Source: Streptomyces californicus
Lineage (GTDB): Bacteria > Actinomycetota > Actinomycetes > Streptomycetales > Streptomycetaceae
Assembly (NCBI RefSeq): GCF_000717645.1
Contig: NZ_JNZZ01000003.1
Coordinates: 248,001-312,000, forward strand
DNA: 64,000 nt
Direction of reading: 5' to 3'
The position numbers and the translations under genes were made by a program. Position 1 is the stretch's first letter. Every line of letters begins with the position of its first letter. Shown here one piece after another: positions 6,791 to 18,943 of this stretch. The notes below the pieces were generated by a model. It was not told where the DNA came from, did no database searches, and saw only the letters and a list, made by a program, of their open reading frames with translations.

Positions 6791-7654
6791 CTATCCCTTC
6801 ACTGCGCCGGAAGTGAGGCCGGCGGCCATCTTCTTCTGGATGATCATGAAGAACACGACGACGGGGAGGGCGATCATGGTCGATGCCGCCATGAGGGCGC
6901 CGTAGTCCGTTCCGCGCTCGGTCGTGAACGTCATCAGCCAGACGTTCAGCGTGTACTTGGAGTTGTCGTTGATCAGGATGTACGCGAAGAGGTACTCGTT
7001 CCAGGCGTTGACCAGGGCGAAGATCGACGCGGCGGCGAGCCCGGGGGCCAGCAGCGGGAAGATCACCCGGCGGAACGCCTGGAAGCGGGTGCAGCCGTCC
7101 ACCATCGCGGACTCCTCCAGCTCCACCGGGATGTTCACGACGAAGCCGCGGATCATGATGGTGGCGAAGGGCAGCGTTGAGACGAGGTAGACGACGATCA
7201 GGCCCCAGTACTCGTCGATCCCGCCCATCGCGTTGAGCTGGGCGTAGATGGGAATGAGCATGGCCGTCGGGGGCAGCATCTGGACCAGGATCATGATGAG
7301 GACCAGGGCCTTGCGGCCGAAGAACCGGAACCTGCCGATGGCCAGGGCCGCCAGGGTCGCGATGATCATGCCGCCGACCACCGCGGTCACGGCGACGATC
7401 AGGCTGGACTGGATGGCGGTGCCGAAGTTCGGCTGCTCGGTGGCCCGGACGAAGTTGTCGAAGGTGATCGACGTGGGCCACAGGGTCTGGTCGTAGCTGC
7501 GGATCTCGCGGTTGGGCCGCAGGGCGCTGATGACCAGCCAGTAGACCGGGAAGACCATGACCAGGGCGATGCCGAGGCCGAGGATGTCGAGGTGGAGCCG
7601 GCTCTTCTTGCGGTCGGGCCGCAGCGCCTGTGTCGTCTGGGTCGAGCTGCTCAT
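6791..7654 (-). CDS. dasC: chitobiose ABC transporter permease DasC
   Basis: The protein has 287 residues, six predicted membrane segments and a MalG-type inner-membrane permease fold. The cytoplasmic EAA loop is visible as ELEESAMVDGCTRFQAFRR. Its ATG overlaps the dasB stop (ATGA), implying translational coupling. The start at 7654 replaces a longer open frame that merely runs through dasB. With DasA and DasB it imports N,N'-diacetylchitobiose; no ATPase gene is present here, since Streptomyces sugar importers share MsiK encoded elsewhere. Confidence 0.95.
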   Translation of the reverse strand: MSSSTQTTQALRPDRKKSRLHLDILGLGIALVMVFPVYWLVISALRPNREIRSYDQTLWPTSITFDNFVRATEQPNFGTAIQSSLIVAVTAVVGGMIIATLAALAIGRFRFFGRKALVLIMILVQMLPPTAMLIPIYAQLNAMGGIDEYWGLIVVYLVSTLPFATIMIRGFVVNIPVELEESAMVDGCTRFQAFRRVIFPLLAPGLAAASIFALVNAWNEYLFAYILINDNSKYTLNVWLMTFTTERGTDYGALMAASTMIALPVVVFFMIIQKKMAAGLTSGAVKG

Positions 7655-8658
7655 TCGACCTCTCCCGTCTTCATGAGCTGGCGCAGGTAGTACACGGCCA
7701 CGCCGGACAGCAGCAGCACCGTGATCAGGGCGATCGCGGTGCCCTGGCTGAAGGAGGTGGACTCGAACGCCTTGGAGTAGGAGTAGAGGCCGAGGGTCTC
7801 GTACTCCGGCTCGGGCTTGTTGCCGCGCAGCAGCCAGATCTGACCGAAGACGTTGAAGTCCCAGATCACCGAGAGGGTGGCGACCATGGTGAAGACCGGC
7901 TTGATGACCGGCCAGGTGACGAACTTGTAGATGCCGTAGGCGCTGGCGCCGTCGAGGGCGGCGGCCTCCTCCAGTTCCTTGGGGACCTGGGTGAGGGCGG
8001 CGTACAGGGTGACGACGACGAACGGGATGGCGCCCCAGACGACCAGCAGCGTGATGATGCCGAAGCCCTGGACCGGGTTGAGGTACCAGTTGTGTCCGAG
8101 CCAGTCCTCGCCGACGACCTTGGCGATCAGGGTGTTGATCAGGCCGTAGTCGGAGTCGGCCATGAACCGGAAGATCGAGGCGGCCACCATCAGCGGCATC
8201 GACCAGGCGGCGATGAGGCAGGCGGTGAGCACCAGCCGGACCCAGGTGGAGAGCCTGCGCATGAGCAGGGCGACCAGCAGGCCGATGCCCATGGTGAGCG
8301 TCACGCAGATGGCCATGAAGACGACCGTGCGGAAGGTGACCCACCAGAACTCGGAGTCCCCGAGGATGTTGGTGAACTGCTCGAAGCCGACCCAGGGAGC
8401 CGGATCGCCGGTCCACAGCTCGCGGCGGCCCATGTCCTGGAAGGACATGACGACCGTCTTGCCGAGCGGGTAGAGGTAGACGGCGGCGATCGCCACGATC
8501 GCCGGGAGGATCAGGAAGTAGGGGAGGAGTTCGCCCTTCTTCCGCTTCCTCTTCTGCACCCGGGGCGCGTCGTCGTCGGGGGACGACTTGCCGATCGCCT
8601 GCGGGTCGGGTGGTACGGGGACCGGCGGCCCGGCGGCCTTGGTATCAGCGGCAGACAC
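7651..8658 (-). CDS. dasB: chitobiose ABC transporter permease DasB
   Basis: This is a 335-residue MalF-type permease with a hydrophilic, Lys-rich N-terminus (KRKRKKGE) followed by six membrane segments. The EAA loop reads ELEEAAALDGASAYGIYK. It overlaps dasC by four bases and follows dasA after a 116-bp gap that contains a 13-bp hairpin. It forms the transmembrane heterodimer with DasC. Confidence 0.95.
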   Translation of the reverse strand: MSAADTKAAGPPVPVPPDPQAIGKSSPDDDAPRVQKRKRKKGELLPYFLILPAIVAIAAVYLYPLGKTVVMSFQDMGRRELWTGDPAPWVGFEQFTNILGDSEFWWVTFRTVVFMAICVTLTMGIGLLVALLMRRLSTWVRLVLTACLIAAWSMPLMVAASIFRFMADSDYGLINTLIAKVVGEDWLGHNWYLNPVQGFGIITLLVVWGAIPFVVVTLYAALTQVPKELEEAAALDGASAYGIYKFVTWPVIKPVFTMVATLSVIWDFNVFGQIWLLRGNKPEPEYETLGLYSYSKAFESTSFSQGTAIALITVLLLSGVAVYYLRQLMKTGEVE

Positions 8659-8727
8659 GTGGCTGACCTTCCATCGCGGGTCCGGGGCGGGCCCCGGAAT
8701 TCACGGCGTTCACTTGCGGGAAAGGAA

Positions 8728-8759
8728 GCGGGGGCCCGGCGATGCCGCCGGGCCCCCGC
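8728..8759 (-). terminator. intra-operon stem-loop between dasA and dasB
   Basis: GCGGGGGCCCGGC (8728-8740) pairs perfectly with 8747-8759 around a 6-base loop. It follows the dasA stop by 15 bases. Such a hairpin between a binding-protein gene and its permeases usually stabilises or partly terminates the message, so that DasA is made in excess of DasBC. Confidence 0.8.
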
Positions 8760-8774
8760 CTGGCGATCGGAAGG

Positions 8775-10073
8775 TCAGGATTCCTTGTTGATCAGCGCGT
8801 TGATCTTGTCGTCGGCCTTCTTCGAGGCGTCGGCGACGGAGGCGCCCTTGACGATCTCCAGGAGCATGTTCTGGAGGACCTCCTCCTTCTCCACGGAGGC
8901 CCAGCCCGGCGCGATCGGCGTGAACCAGGCGTCCGGCACCGCGTTGGCGATGGCGGCGGTCTCCGGCTTCTGCTTCAGCGGCTCAAGCTGCTTCTCGTTG
9001 TTGGGGAGGATGTTCTTCGACGCGAGGACCTCCATGGACTTCGCGTTGGTGAAGAGGCCGATCCACTCCTCGCCGAGGTCCTGGACCTTGGACTTGGAGA
9101 TGGTCGCCAGGTCCGAGCCGCCGATGAAGGACGGGAGGGCCTTGCCCTCGGGGCCGGGCATACCGGCCGTGGCGATCTTGCCCTCGAGCTTCGGGTTGCC
9201 GTTCTCGCCGGTGGTGACGCTGCCGGCCTCCCACGCCTGGCCGTAGATGACCGCGGCCTTCTCGTTGGCCATGACGTTGGCGTGGTCCTGCTCGTCCTTC
9301 GTCACGTCGGCCTTGTTGTACTTCTTGACCAGGTCGACGAAGTGCTGGATGCCCTTCTGGGCCTCGGGGGTGGAGAGCGCGGACTTCCACTCCTTGCTGC
9401 CCTCGTCGTACGTGGCTATCTGGCCACCGTAGGCGGCGACGTAGGACATCGCGGCGTACCAGTAACGGCCCGGGAAGTAGAGGGAGGAGGCGCGCTTGTC
9501 CTTCTTGGCGAGCTCGGCGCCGACCTTGTCCATCGCGGCGAGGAACTCGTCCTCGGTCTGCGGGAGGGCGTCGCTGCCGGTGCCGGCCTTCAGCATGTCC
9601 TTGTTGTAAACCGCGAGACGGGCGCTCGCGTAGTAAGGAACGCAGTAGGTCTTGCCCTCGAAGGAGCAGGTGTCCTTCAGACCCTTGATCCAGGTGTCCG
9701 AGTTCTCGTACTTCTTGGGGTCGATTTCTCCGAGCGCACCGTTGAGGATGTACTGCATGGTCTCGGTGTTGCCGAGTTCCACGACGTCCGGGAATTTGTC
9801 GCCGCCGAGGGAGGTGTCCAGCTTCTTGACCTTGTCGGCCCACTGCTGATACTGAACCTTGACGGTGACGCCCGGGTACTTCTTGTTGAACTCGGCGTTG
9901 ACGTCCTTGACCAGCTCCGGCCAGGTGGACTGGGCCTCGCCCATGAGCCACACGGTCAGGGTCTCCTTGCGGTCCTTCGGGTCGGCGGACGAATTCTTGT
10001 CGTCCGAACCACACGCCGCGACCGAGACCAACATGCCCGCGACACCGATTGCCGCGATGAGCTTGCGCTTCAC
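8775..10073 (-). CDS. dasA: chitobiose-binding lipoprotein DasA
   Basis: This is a 432-residue family 1 extracellular solute-binding protein. It has a lipoprotein signal (KRKLIAAIG core, lipobox VAAC with lipidated Cys21) and then the acidic DSBP fold. It captures N,N'-diacetylchitobiose at the outer face of the membrane and delivers it to DasBC. The GTG start at 10073 is preceded by GAGGAGG (10081-10087) at 7 bases. Two dre operators lie 85-120 bases upstream, and divergent dasR is 279 bases away. It is the first gene of the dasABCD operon. Confidence 0.95.
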   Translation of the reverse strand: MKRKLIAAIGVAGMLVSVAACGSDDKNSSADPKDRKETLTVWLMGEAQSTWPELVKDVNAEFNKKYPGVTVKVQYQQWADKVKKLDTSLGGDKFPDVVELGNTETMQYILNGALGEIDPKKYENSDTWIKGLKDTCSFEGKTYCVPYYASARLAVYNKDMLKAGTGSDALPQTEDEFLAAMDKVGAELAKKDKRASSLYFPGRYWYAAMSYVAAYGGQIATYDEGSKEWKSALSTPEAQKGIQHFVDLVKKYNKADVTKDEQDHANVMANEKAAVIYGQAWEAGSVTTGENGNPKLEGKIATAGMPGPEGKALPSFIGGSDLATISKSKVQDLGEEWIGLFTNAKSMEVLASKNILPNNEKQLEPLKQKPETAAIANAVPDAWFTPIAPGWASVEKEEVLQNMLLEIVKGASVADASKKADDKINALINKES

Positions 10074-10157
10074 GTCAAACCCTCCTCAGGGATGCTGCAA
10101 CCCCACCCACCGCGAAGACATTCGACGAGTTCTGCTGGGGCTGGACCTGGTCTTTAA

Positions 10158-10193
10158 TGGTTTAGACCAGTACCCGGAGCTTGGCCTAGACCT
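10158..10193 (-). promoter_or_regulatory. paired DasR operators (dre1, dre2) upstream of dasA
   Basis: TGGTTTAGACCA (10158-10169) and TGGCCTAGACCT (10182-10193) match the DasR consensus at 11 and 10 of 12 positions. Their centres are 24 bp apart, and a further half-site TGGTCT stands at 10148-10153. The array lies in the dasA-dasR gap, close to dasA. DasR repression of dasA and its release by glucosamine-6-phosphate are known from S. coelicolor. Confidence 0.85.
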
Positions 10194-10253
10194 TTAGGGG
10201 TGTCAAGGGTGTATAAGAAGTGCACTCGCGTCCGTTATAGGACCGACACCTAA

Positions 10254-11117
<864 letters not shown>

Positions 11118-11135
11118 GGAACGGCAGCGCGCACA

Positions 11136-11178
11136 CAGGCCGGTGGCCCGGGGGCCCCTCCCCCGGGCCACCGGCCTG
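11136..11178 (+). terminator. dasR terminator, 19-bp perfect stem
   Basis: Arms 11136-11154 (CAGGCCGGTGGCCCGGGGG) and 11160-11178 are fully complementary with a 5-base loop and are followed by TTTCGG. It starts 18 bases after the dasR stop. Confidence 0.9.
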
Positions 11179-11367
11179 TTTCGGCCATCGCCCGCGCATC
11201 CGGTCCGGGTGAACCGAACGCCCCTCCCGTCCGTGTCCTTACCGCGGAACTTCGGTGGAGACATCGGTGAGGCGCGACCGGTATGCGGACAGGGGTTCCG
11301 GAGAGCGGCCGCACCCCTTAGATTTCGCGCACGTTACGACAGAGATCACGCGAGGGGACGGATCGAT

Positions 11368-13589
<2,222 letters not shown>

Positions 13590-13593
<4 letters not shown>

Positions 13594-13793
13594 CGGGCGC
13601 GGACGTGCGGCGCGTGGCGGGGCGGATCCGCTGGTACGTCCGTGAGTTGACCGGCGAGTCGGTCTACGACCGGTACGTGGCACACGCCCGCGCACACGAT
13701 CCGGAGGCCCCCGTCCTGTCGCGGCGCGCCTTCGAGCGCGCGCGCATGGACGCCCGCGAGGCGGATCCCCGGGAGGGCTTCCGCTGCTGCTGA
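13590..13793 (+). CDS. YbdD/YjiX family small protein
   Basis: The protein has 67 residues, is arginine-rich and soluble, and has the family pattern GES-YD-YV-H---HP-----SRREFER with a C-terminal CC. Genes of this family almost always follow cstA or btsT, and here the ATG overlaps the cstA stop by four bases. Function is unproven in general; a role in transporter assembly or regulation is assumed from coupling. Confidence 0.88.
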
Positions 13794-13878
13794 GGCGTCT
13801 CGGGGGATCAGGGCCCTGCCGGGTGTCGCGGACCCGGCCGAGATCCGCCGGACGCGCCCTGAGACCCGTCGGCCGGCC

Positions 13879-13923
13879 ACCGGGCCGCCACCCCTCCCTC
13901 CGGGGAGCGGGCGGCGGCCCGGT
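13879..13923 (+). terminator. probable cstA operon terminator
   Basis: ACCGGGCCGCC (13879-13889) pairs perfectly with GGCGGCCCGGT (13913-13923); the 23-base loop contains CCTCCGGGGAG, which can fold further. It is 86 bases after the YbdD-like stop and 66 before the lipoprotein start. Confidence 0.6.
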
Positions 13924-13988
13924 CCGCTGTGTCCGGCCCGCACGTCTCCCCGGTACGCCGTCGGCTCACCGTACGAAAGGATGTGCCC

Positions 13989-14657
13989 ATGACATCGCAC
14001 CCCCGGCCGCCCCGGTTCCGGCCCGTCCGCACGGCCACCGCCCTGGCCCTCACCCTGCTCCTGACGGCCTCAGCGGGCTGCGGCACCGAGCCGGCGCCCG
14101 ACGCGCGGGCGGCCGGCCCGAGCGGCTCGGCCGCACCGGCCCCCGACCGGGCGGAGCTGGAGGCGCGGGCGGCGGCCCTGCAGACCGTGGCGGAGCACGT
14201 CTGGGTGACCGAGGCCCCCGGCTTCGCCCTGGCCCGCCAGTCGGTCGGGGTGCTCGGCGACGACGGGTTCGGCAGCGCGTACACCGCGCCGGACGGCGGG
14301 CGCATACAGCTGTCGGTGGAGCGCCGCCCGCACGCCGCGGCCGACTGCACGGACGCCGCCGGGCCCGCCACGACCTGCGAGCGGGACGGCGAACAGTGGT
14401 ACCGCGCCTCGGAGTCGGGCCACGCGTACGCCCGGGAACAGGACGGCCTGGTCGTGACGTTGAGCGGAACACGCCAGGAGGTGAACCGGGAGACGCTGCG
14501 CGCGGCGGCCCTGGCCGCCCACCGTGCCGACGACCGCGAACTCGACGAGGTCCTGCCTCCCCTCGGCGGGTCCTCCGGGCAGCAGCCGGTCGAGCGCGGC
14601 GACCTGCCGCCGGTGGGCGACGGCGCCCCGAACAACGACGTGGGAGCGAGTGGCTGA
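13989..14657 (+). CDS. putative secreted lipoprotein, unknown function
   Basis: The protein has 222 residues. A basic N-terminus and a hydrophobic stretch end in the lipobox TASAGC (Cys31), so export and lipidation are expected. The mature part is acidic, with an Ala/Pro-rich start, a region (about 60-170) containing two cysteines (ADCTDAAGPATTCERDGEQWYR) that could form a disulfide, and a disordered tail. I recognise no domain. The ATG at 13989 follows GAAAGGA. Its stop overlaps the acetyltransferase start (TGATG), so the two are co-translated. Confidence 0.75.
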   Translation: MTSHPRPPRFRPVRTATALALTLLLTASAGCGTEPAPDARAAGPSGSAAPAPDRAELEARAAALQTVAEHVWVTEAPGFALARQSVGVLGDDGFGSAYTAPDGGRIQLSVERRPHAAADCTDAAGPATTCERDGEQWYRASESGHAYAREQDGLVVTLSGTRQEVNRETLRAAALAAHRADDRELDEVLPPLGGSSGQQPVERGDLPPVGDGAPNNDVGASG

Positions 14658-15166
14658 TGGATGTGACGATCAGGGCGGCGGCCCCCGCCGAGCACGCCGC
14701 CCTCGGCGCGATCACCGCCGAGGCGTATCTCGGCGACGGCCTGCTGGACGGCCCGGGCGACCCGTACCTGGCGCGTCTGCGGGCGGTGGAGCGGCGGGCG
14801 GCCGAGGCCGAGGTGCTCGTCGCGGTCGATCCCGAGGGGGCGCTGCTGGGCGGTGTGACGTACGCCGCGCCGGGTACGCCGTGGCGTGACATCGCCGGTC
14901 CGGACGAGGCCGAATTCCGAATGCTGGCGGTGGCCCGTGCGGGGCGCGGCCGGGGTGTCGGCGAGGCGCTGGTGCGGGCCTGCGTCGAGCGGGCGCGGGC
15001 CGCCGAGGGGGTCCGGGCGCTGGTGCTGTCGACGCAGCCGGCCATGCTCCCGGCCCATAGGATCTACCGTCGTCTGGGCTTTCTGCGGACCCCTGAACGG
15101 GACTGGGAGCCGGTGCCGGGGCTGCGGCTCATGACGTTCCGGCTGCCCCTGGAGGGGCCCGCCTAG
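14657..15166 (+). CDS. GNAT-family N-acetyltransferase
   Basis: The protein has 169 residues. The acetyl-CoA pyrophosphate loop is seen as ARAGRGRGVGEALV (R-x-x-G-x-G/A type) and is preceded by the FRMLAV strand. The C-terminal HRIYRRLGF motif is typical of GNAT enzymes. The acceptor is unknown. Coupling to the lipoprotein gene by a one-base stop/start overlap is the only context clue. A 14-bp hairpin ends the unit. Confidence 0.85.
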   Translation: MDVTIRAAAPAEHAALGAITAEAYLGDGLLDGPGDPYLARLRAVERRAAEAEVLVAVDPEGALLGGVTYAAPGTPWRDIAGPDEAEFRMLAVARAGRGRGVGEALVRACVERARAAEGVRALVLSTQPAMLPAHRIYRRLGFLRTPERDWEPVPGLRLMTFRLPLEGPA

Positions 15167-15194
15167 GGCGCGGAGGAAATCGCCGCGACACAAG

Positions 15195-15228
15195 ATGTGG
15201 GGGCCGCTTCATCCAGCGGCCCCCACAT
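15195..15228 (+). terminator. terminator after the acetyltransferase gene
   Basis: ATGTGGGGGCCGCT (15195-15208) pairs perfectly with 15215-15228, with loop TCATCC. It lies 28 bases after the stop and directly before the cobalamin riboswitch. Confidence 0.8.
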
Positions 15229-15229
15229 G

Positions 15230-15350
15230 TATGCTCGACCTCGCTGTCGCCGCAGGGGAATCCGGTGCGAATCCGGAACTGTCCCGCAACGGTGTGATCA
15301 GTGTGCTTCTGCGCACCTGCAAGTCCGAAGACCTGTCGACAGTGCGTCCG
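15230..15350 (+). promoter_or_regulatory. adenosylcobalamin (B12) riboswitch upstream of nrdAB
   Basis: The conserved core can be read directly: GCCGCAGGGGAA, then GGTGCGAATCCGG, ACTGTCCCGCAACGGTG (the B12 box), a variable arm, and AGTCCGAAGACCTG. About 140 bases of GC-rich expression platform follow, down to the nrdA start. In S. coelicolor the nrdABS operon is switched off by coenzyme B12 in this way, so that the oxygen-dependent class Ia enzyme is made only when the B12-dependent class II enzyme cannot work. The exact ends are approximate. Confidence 0.93.
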
Positions 15351-15490
15351 GCTCGACCGAACCGGATGCCAGACGTCCGGGCCTCGCGGATGGGCCGGTG
15401 GACGCCGTCAGCTGTGCTGCCCCGCTCCGGGTTTCGCGCTGCCCGGCTTCTCCGCCCGCCGCCGGCCCCTGCCGAGCGAGGGATAGCCCT

Positions 15491-17914
15491 GTGACCATCG
15501 CGCCCGCCGATCCGGTTTCAGCCACCGAATCCGCCGAGACCGCAGTGTCGACCACGGCCGGGAACACCCAGAACGACGGACCCGGGACCGCTCTGCTGCG
15601 GACCCTGACCGACCTCACCGTCGATCTTCCCGACACCGACCCCGGACGGGTCGCCGCCGCCGCGCTGCGGGGGCGCAACGCCCGCTCCGACGAGGCCGAG
15701 CTGCGCACGCTGGCCACCGAGGCCGCCGCGGGCCTGATCTCCGAGGACCCGGCGTACTCCCGGCTCGCCGCCCGGCTGCTGACCCTGTCGATCGCGGAGG
15801 AGGCCGCGGGCCAGGGCGCGACGTCCTTCTCCGCCTCGGTCGCCGTGGGGCACCGCGAGGGGCTGATCGCGGACCGTACCGCCGCCTTCGTCGAGCTGCA
15901 CGCGAAGGCGCTGGACGAGCTGGTCGAGCGGACGCTGGCCGAGGGCGCCGACGACCGCTTCGGCTACTTCGGCCTCCGTACGCTGCACAGCCGCTACCTG
16001 CTGCGCCACCCGCACACCCGCCAGGTCGTCGAGACCCCCCAGCACTTCATGCTGCGGGTCGCGGCGGGGCTGGCCGAGGACGAGTCGGTGCGGGCGCTGG
16101 ACGAGGTCGCCGCGCTCTACGGGCTGATGAGCAAGCTGGACTACCTCCCCTCCTCCCCCACGCTCTTCAACTCCGGCACCCGGCACCCGCAGATGTCCTC
16201 GTGCTACCTGCTGGACTCCCCCAAGGACGAGCTGGACTCGATCTACGACCGCTACCACCAGGTGGCGCGCCTGTCGAAGCACGCGGGCGGCATCGGCCTC
16301 TCCTACTCCCGCATCCGCGCCCGGGGTTCGCTGATCCGGGGCACCAACGGGCACTCCAACGGCATCGTGCCGTTCCTCAAGACGCTGGACGCCTCCGTGG
16401 CGGCGGTGAACCAGGGCGGCCGGCGCAAGGGCGCGGCGGCGGTGTACCTGGAGACCTGGCACGCCGACATCGAGGAGTTCCTGGAGCTCCGCGACAACAC
16501 CGGTGAGGACCAGCGGCGCACGCACAACCTGAACCTGGCGCACTGGATCCCGGACGAGTTCATGCGCCGGGTCGACGCGGACACCGAGTGGTCGCTCTTC
16601 TCCCCGGCGGACGTGCCCGAGCTGGTCGACCTGTGGGGCGACGAGTTCGACGCCGCGTACCGGGCGGCCGAGGCCAAGGGGCTGGCCCGCAAATCGATGC
16701 CGGCGCGTGAGCTGTACGGCCGGATGATGCGGACCCTCGCGCAGACCGGCCAGGGCTGGATGACGTTCAAGGACGCCTCCAACCGGACCGCGAACCAGAC
16801 CGCCGAGCCGGGCCGGGTCGTGCACTCGTCGAACCTGTGCACGGAGATCCTGGAGGTCACCGACGACGGCGAGACGGCCGTCTGCAACCTGGGCTCGGTC
16901 AACCTGGGCGCGTTCGTGGCGAACGGCTCGATCGACTGGGAGCGCCTGGACTCCACGGTCCGCACGGCCGTGACCTTCCTGGACCGGGTCGTCGACATCA
17001 ACTTCTACCCGACCGAGCAGGCCGGGAACTCCAACTCCCGCTGGCGGCCGGTCGGTCTGGGCGCCATGGGCCTCCAGGACGTCTTCTTCCAGCTGCGGCT
17101 GCCCTTCGACTCGCCGCAGGCGCGCGCGCTCTCCACGAAGATCTCCGAGCGCATCATGCTGGCCGCGTACGAGGCGTCCTGCGACCTCGCCGATCGGTCG
17201 GGCCCGCTGCCCGCCTGGTCCGAGACGCGTGCCGCGCGCGGTGTGCTGCACCCCGACCACTACGCCACCGAGCTGAACTGGCCGGAGCGCTGGGACGCCC
17301 TGCGCGCCCGGATCGCGAAGACCGGCATGCGCAACTCGCTGCTGCTCGCCATCGCGCCGACCGCCACGATCGCCTCGATCGCCGGCGTCTACGAGTGCAT
17401 CGAGCCGCAGGTCTCCAACCTGTTCAAGCGCGAGACGCTCAGCGGTGAGTTCCTCCAGGTCAACGCCTACCTGGTGGACGAGTTGAAGAAGCTCGGCGTG
17501 TGGGACGCCCGCACCCGTGAGGCGCTGCGCGAGGCCAGCGGCTCCGTGCAGGGCTTCGCCTGGATCCCCGAGGACGTACGGGCCCTGTACCGCACGGCGT
17601 GGGAGATCCCGCAGCGCGGCCTGATCGACATGGCGGCGGCCCGTACGCCGTTCCTCGACCAGAGCCAGTCGCTCAACCTGTTCCTGGAGACGCCGACGAT
17701 CGGCAAGCTCTCCTCGATGTACGCGTACGCCTGGAAGCAGGGGCTGAAGACGACGTACTACCTGCGTTCGCGCCCGGCGACCCGGATCGCCCGTGCCGCG
17801 TCCGGCCAGGCGTCGGCCGCCGCCCCCATTCCCGTACAGCAGGCGCAGGCGCCCGACGCGGACGCCATCGCCTGCTCCCTGGAAAACCCCGAGTCCTGCG
17901 AGGCATGCCAGTAA
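15491..17914 (+). CDS. nrdA: class Ia ribonucleoside-diphosphate reductase, large subunit NrdA
   Basis: The protein has 807 residues. It reduces ribonucleoside diphosphates to deoxy forms. Redox cysteines are Cys238 (MSSCYL) and Cys465 (AVCNLGS). The active-site set Asn448-x-Cys450-x-Glu452 is in SSNLCTEIL. The nucleotide/loop motif PTATIASIAG and the Tyr pair in TTYYLRS (radical path) are present. The C-terminal ESCEACQ provides the shuttle cysteines. No N-terminal ATP-cone is evident. GTG 15491 follows GAGGGA; the frame upstream runs back into the riboswitch. Stop and nrdB start overlap (TAATG). Confidence 0.95.
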   Translation: MTIAPADPVSATESAETAVSTTAGNTQNDGPGTALLRTLTDLTVDLPDTDPGRVAAAALRGRNARSDEAELRTLATEAAAGLISEDPAYSRLAARLLTLSIAEEAAGQGATSFSASVAVGHREGLIADRTAAFVELHAKALDELVERTLAEGADDRFGYFGLRTLHSRYLLRHPHTRQVVETPQHFMLRVAAGLAEDESVRALDEVAALYGLMSKLDYLPSSPTLFNSGTRHPQMSSCYLLDSPKDELDSIYDRYHQVARLSKHAGGIGLSYSRIRARGSLIRGTNGHSNGIVPFLKTLDASVAAVNQGGRRKGAAAVYLETWHADIEEFLELRDNTGEDQRRTHNLNLAHWIPDEFMRRVDADTEWSLFSPADVPELVDLWGDEFDAAYRAAEAKGLARKSMPARELYGRMMRTLAQTGQGWMTFKDASNRTANQTAEPGRVVHSSNLCTEILEVTDDGETAVCNLGSVNLGAFVANGSIDWERLDSTVRTAVTFLDRVVDINFYPTEQAGNSNSRWRPVGLGAMGLQDVFFQLRLPFDSPQARALSTKISERIMLAAYEASCDLADRSGPLPAWSETRAARGVLHPDHYATELNWPERWDALRARIAKTGMRNSLLLAIAPTATIASIAGVYECIEPQVSNLFKRETLSGEFLQVNAYLVDELKKLGVWDARTREALREASGSVQGFAWIPEDVRALYRTAWEIPQRGLIDMAAARTPFLDQSQSLNLFLETPTIGKLSSMYAYAWKQGLKTTYYLRSRPATRIARAASGQASAAAPIPVQQAQAPDADAIACSLENPESCEACQ

Positions 17915-18933
17915 TGAGCACCACCAACGAAGAGAAGAACCTGCTCGACCCGGGATTCGAGCTGACCCTGCGTCCCATGCGCTACCCGGACTTCTACGAG
18001 CGCTACCGGGACGCGATCAAGAACACCTGGACCGTCGAGGAGGTCGACCTCCACTCGGACGTCGCCGACCTCGCCAAGCTGTCCCCGGGTGAGCAGCACA
18101 TGATCGGCCGGCTGGTGGCGTTCTTCGCGACCGGCGACTCGATCGTCTCGAACAACCTCGTGCTGACGCTGTACAAGCACATCAACTCCCCCGAGGCGCG
18201 GCTGTACCTGTCGCGGCAGCTCTTCGAGGAGGCCGTGCACGTCCAGTTCTATCTGACGCTGCTGGACACCTATCTGCCCGACCCGGACGACCGGGCGGCG
18301 GCGTTCGACGCGGTCGAGGAGATCCCGTCGATCCGCGAGAAGGCGCAGTTCTGCTTCAAGTGGATGGACTCGGTCGAGAAGATCGAGCGGCTGGAGACGA
18401 AGGCGGACCGCCGCCGCTTCCTGCTGAACCTGATCTGCTTCGCGGCCTGCATCGAGGGGCTGTTCTTCTACGGGGCGTTCGCCTACGTGTACTGGTTCCG
18501 CTCGCGCGGCCTGCTGCACGGCCTCGCCACGGGCACCAACTGGGTGTTCCGTGACGAGACGATGCACATGAACTTCGCGTTCGAGGTCGTGGACACCGTC
18601 CGCAAGGAGGAGCCGGACCTCTTCGACGACGAGCTCCAGCAGCAGGTCACCGACATGCTGAAGGAGGCCGTCGACGCGGAGCTCCAGTTCGGCCGCGACC
18701 TGTGCGGCGAGGGCCTGCCGGGCATGAACACCGAGTCGATGCGCGAGTACCTGCAGTGCGTCGCCGACCAGCGTCTCGCCCGCCTCGGCTTCCCGACGGT
18801 GTACGGCTCGGAGAACCCGTTCTCCTTCATGGAGCTGCAGGGCGTCCAGGAGCTGACGAACTTCTTCGAGCGCCGCCCGTCCGCCTACCAGGTGGCGGTG
18901 GAGGGCTCGGTCGGGTTCGACGACGACTTCTAG
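17914..18933 (+). CDS. nrdB: class Ia ribonucleotide reductase, small subunit NrdB
   Basis: The protein has 339 residues, with a ferritin-like helical bundle carrying the diiron-tyrosyl radical. Metal ligands and radical are seen as FFATGDS (Asp75), FEEAVHVQFY (Glu106, His109, radical Tyr113), IEGLFFYGAF (Glu) and DETMHMNFAFE (Glu, His). The C-terminal acidic DDDF tail docks on NrdA. It is translationally coupled to nrdA. An in-frame ATG at 17905 is possible but lies inside nrdA. Unlike the S. coelicolor nrdABS operon, no regulator gene follows: a strong terminator and an opposing gene come next. Confidence 0.95.
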   Translation: MSTTNEEKNLLDPGFELTLRPMRYPDFYERYRDAIKNTWTVEEVDLHSDVADLAKLSPGEQHMIGRLVAFFATGDSIVSNNLVLTLYKHINSPEARLYLSRQLFEEAVHVQFYLTLLDTYLPDPDDRAAAFDAVEEIPSIREKAQFCFKWMDSVEKIERLETKADRRRFLLNLICFAACIEGLFFYGAFAYVYWFRSRGLLHGLATGTNWVFRDETMHMNFAFEVVDTVRKEEPDLFDDELQQQVTDMLKEAVDAELQFGRDLCGEGLPGMNTESMREYLQCVADQRLARLGFPTVYGSENPFSFMELQGVQELTNFFERRPSAYQVAVEGSVGFDDDF

Positions 18934-18943
18934 ACCCTGACGC

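Noticed and set aside
7654..8416. N-terminal extension of dasC reading through dasB
   Set aside because: The upstream part is an out-of-frame shadow of dasB; the ATGA overlap gives the normal start.
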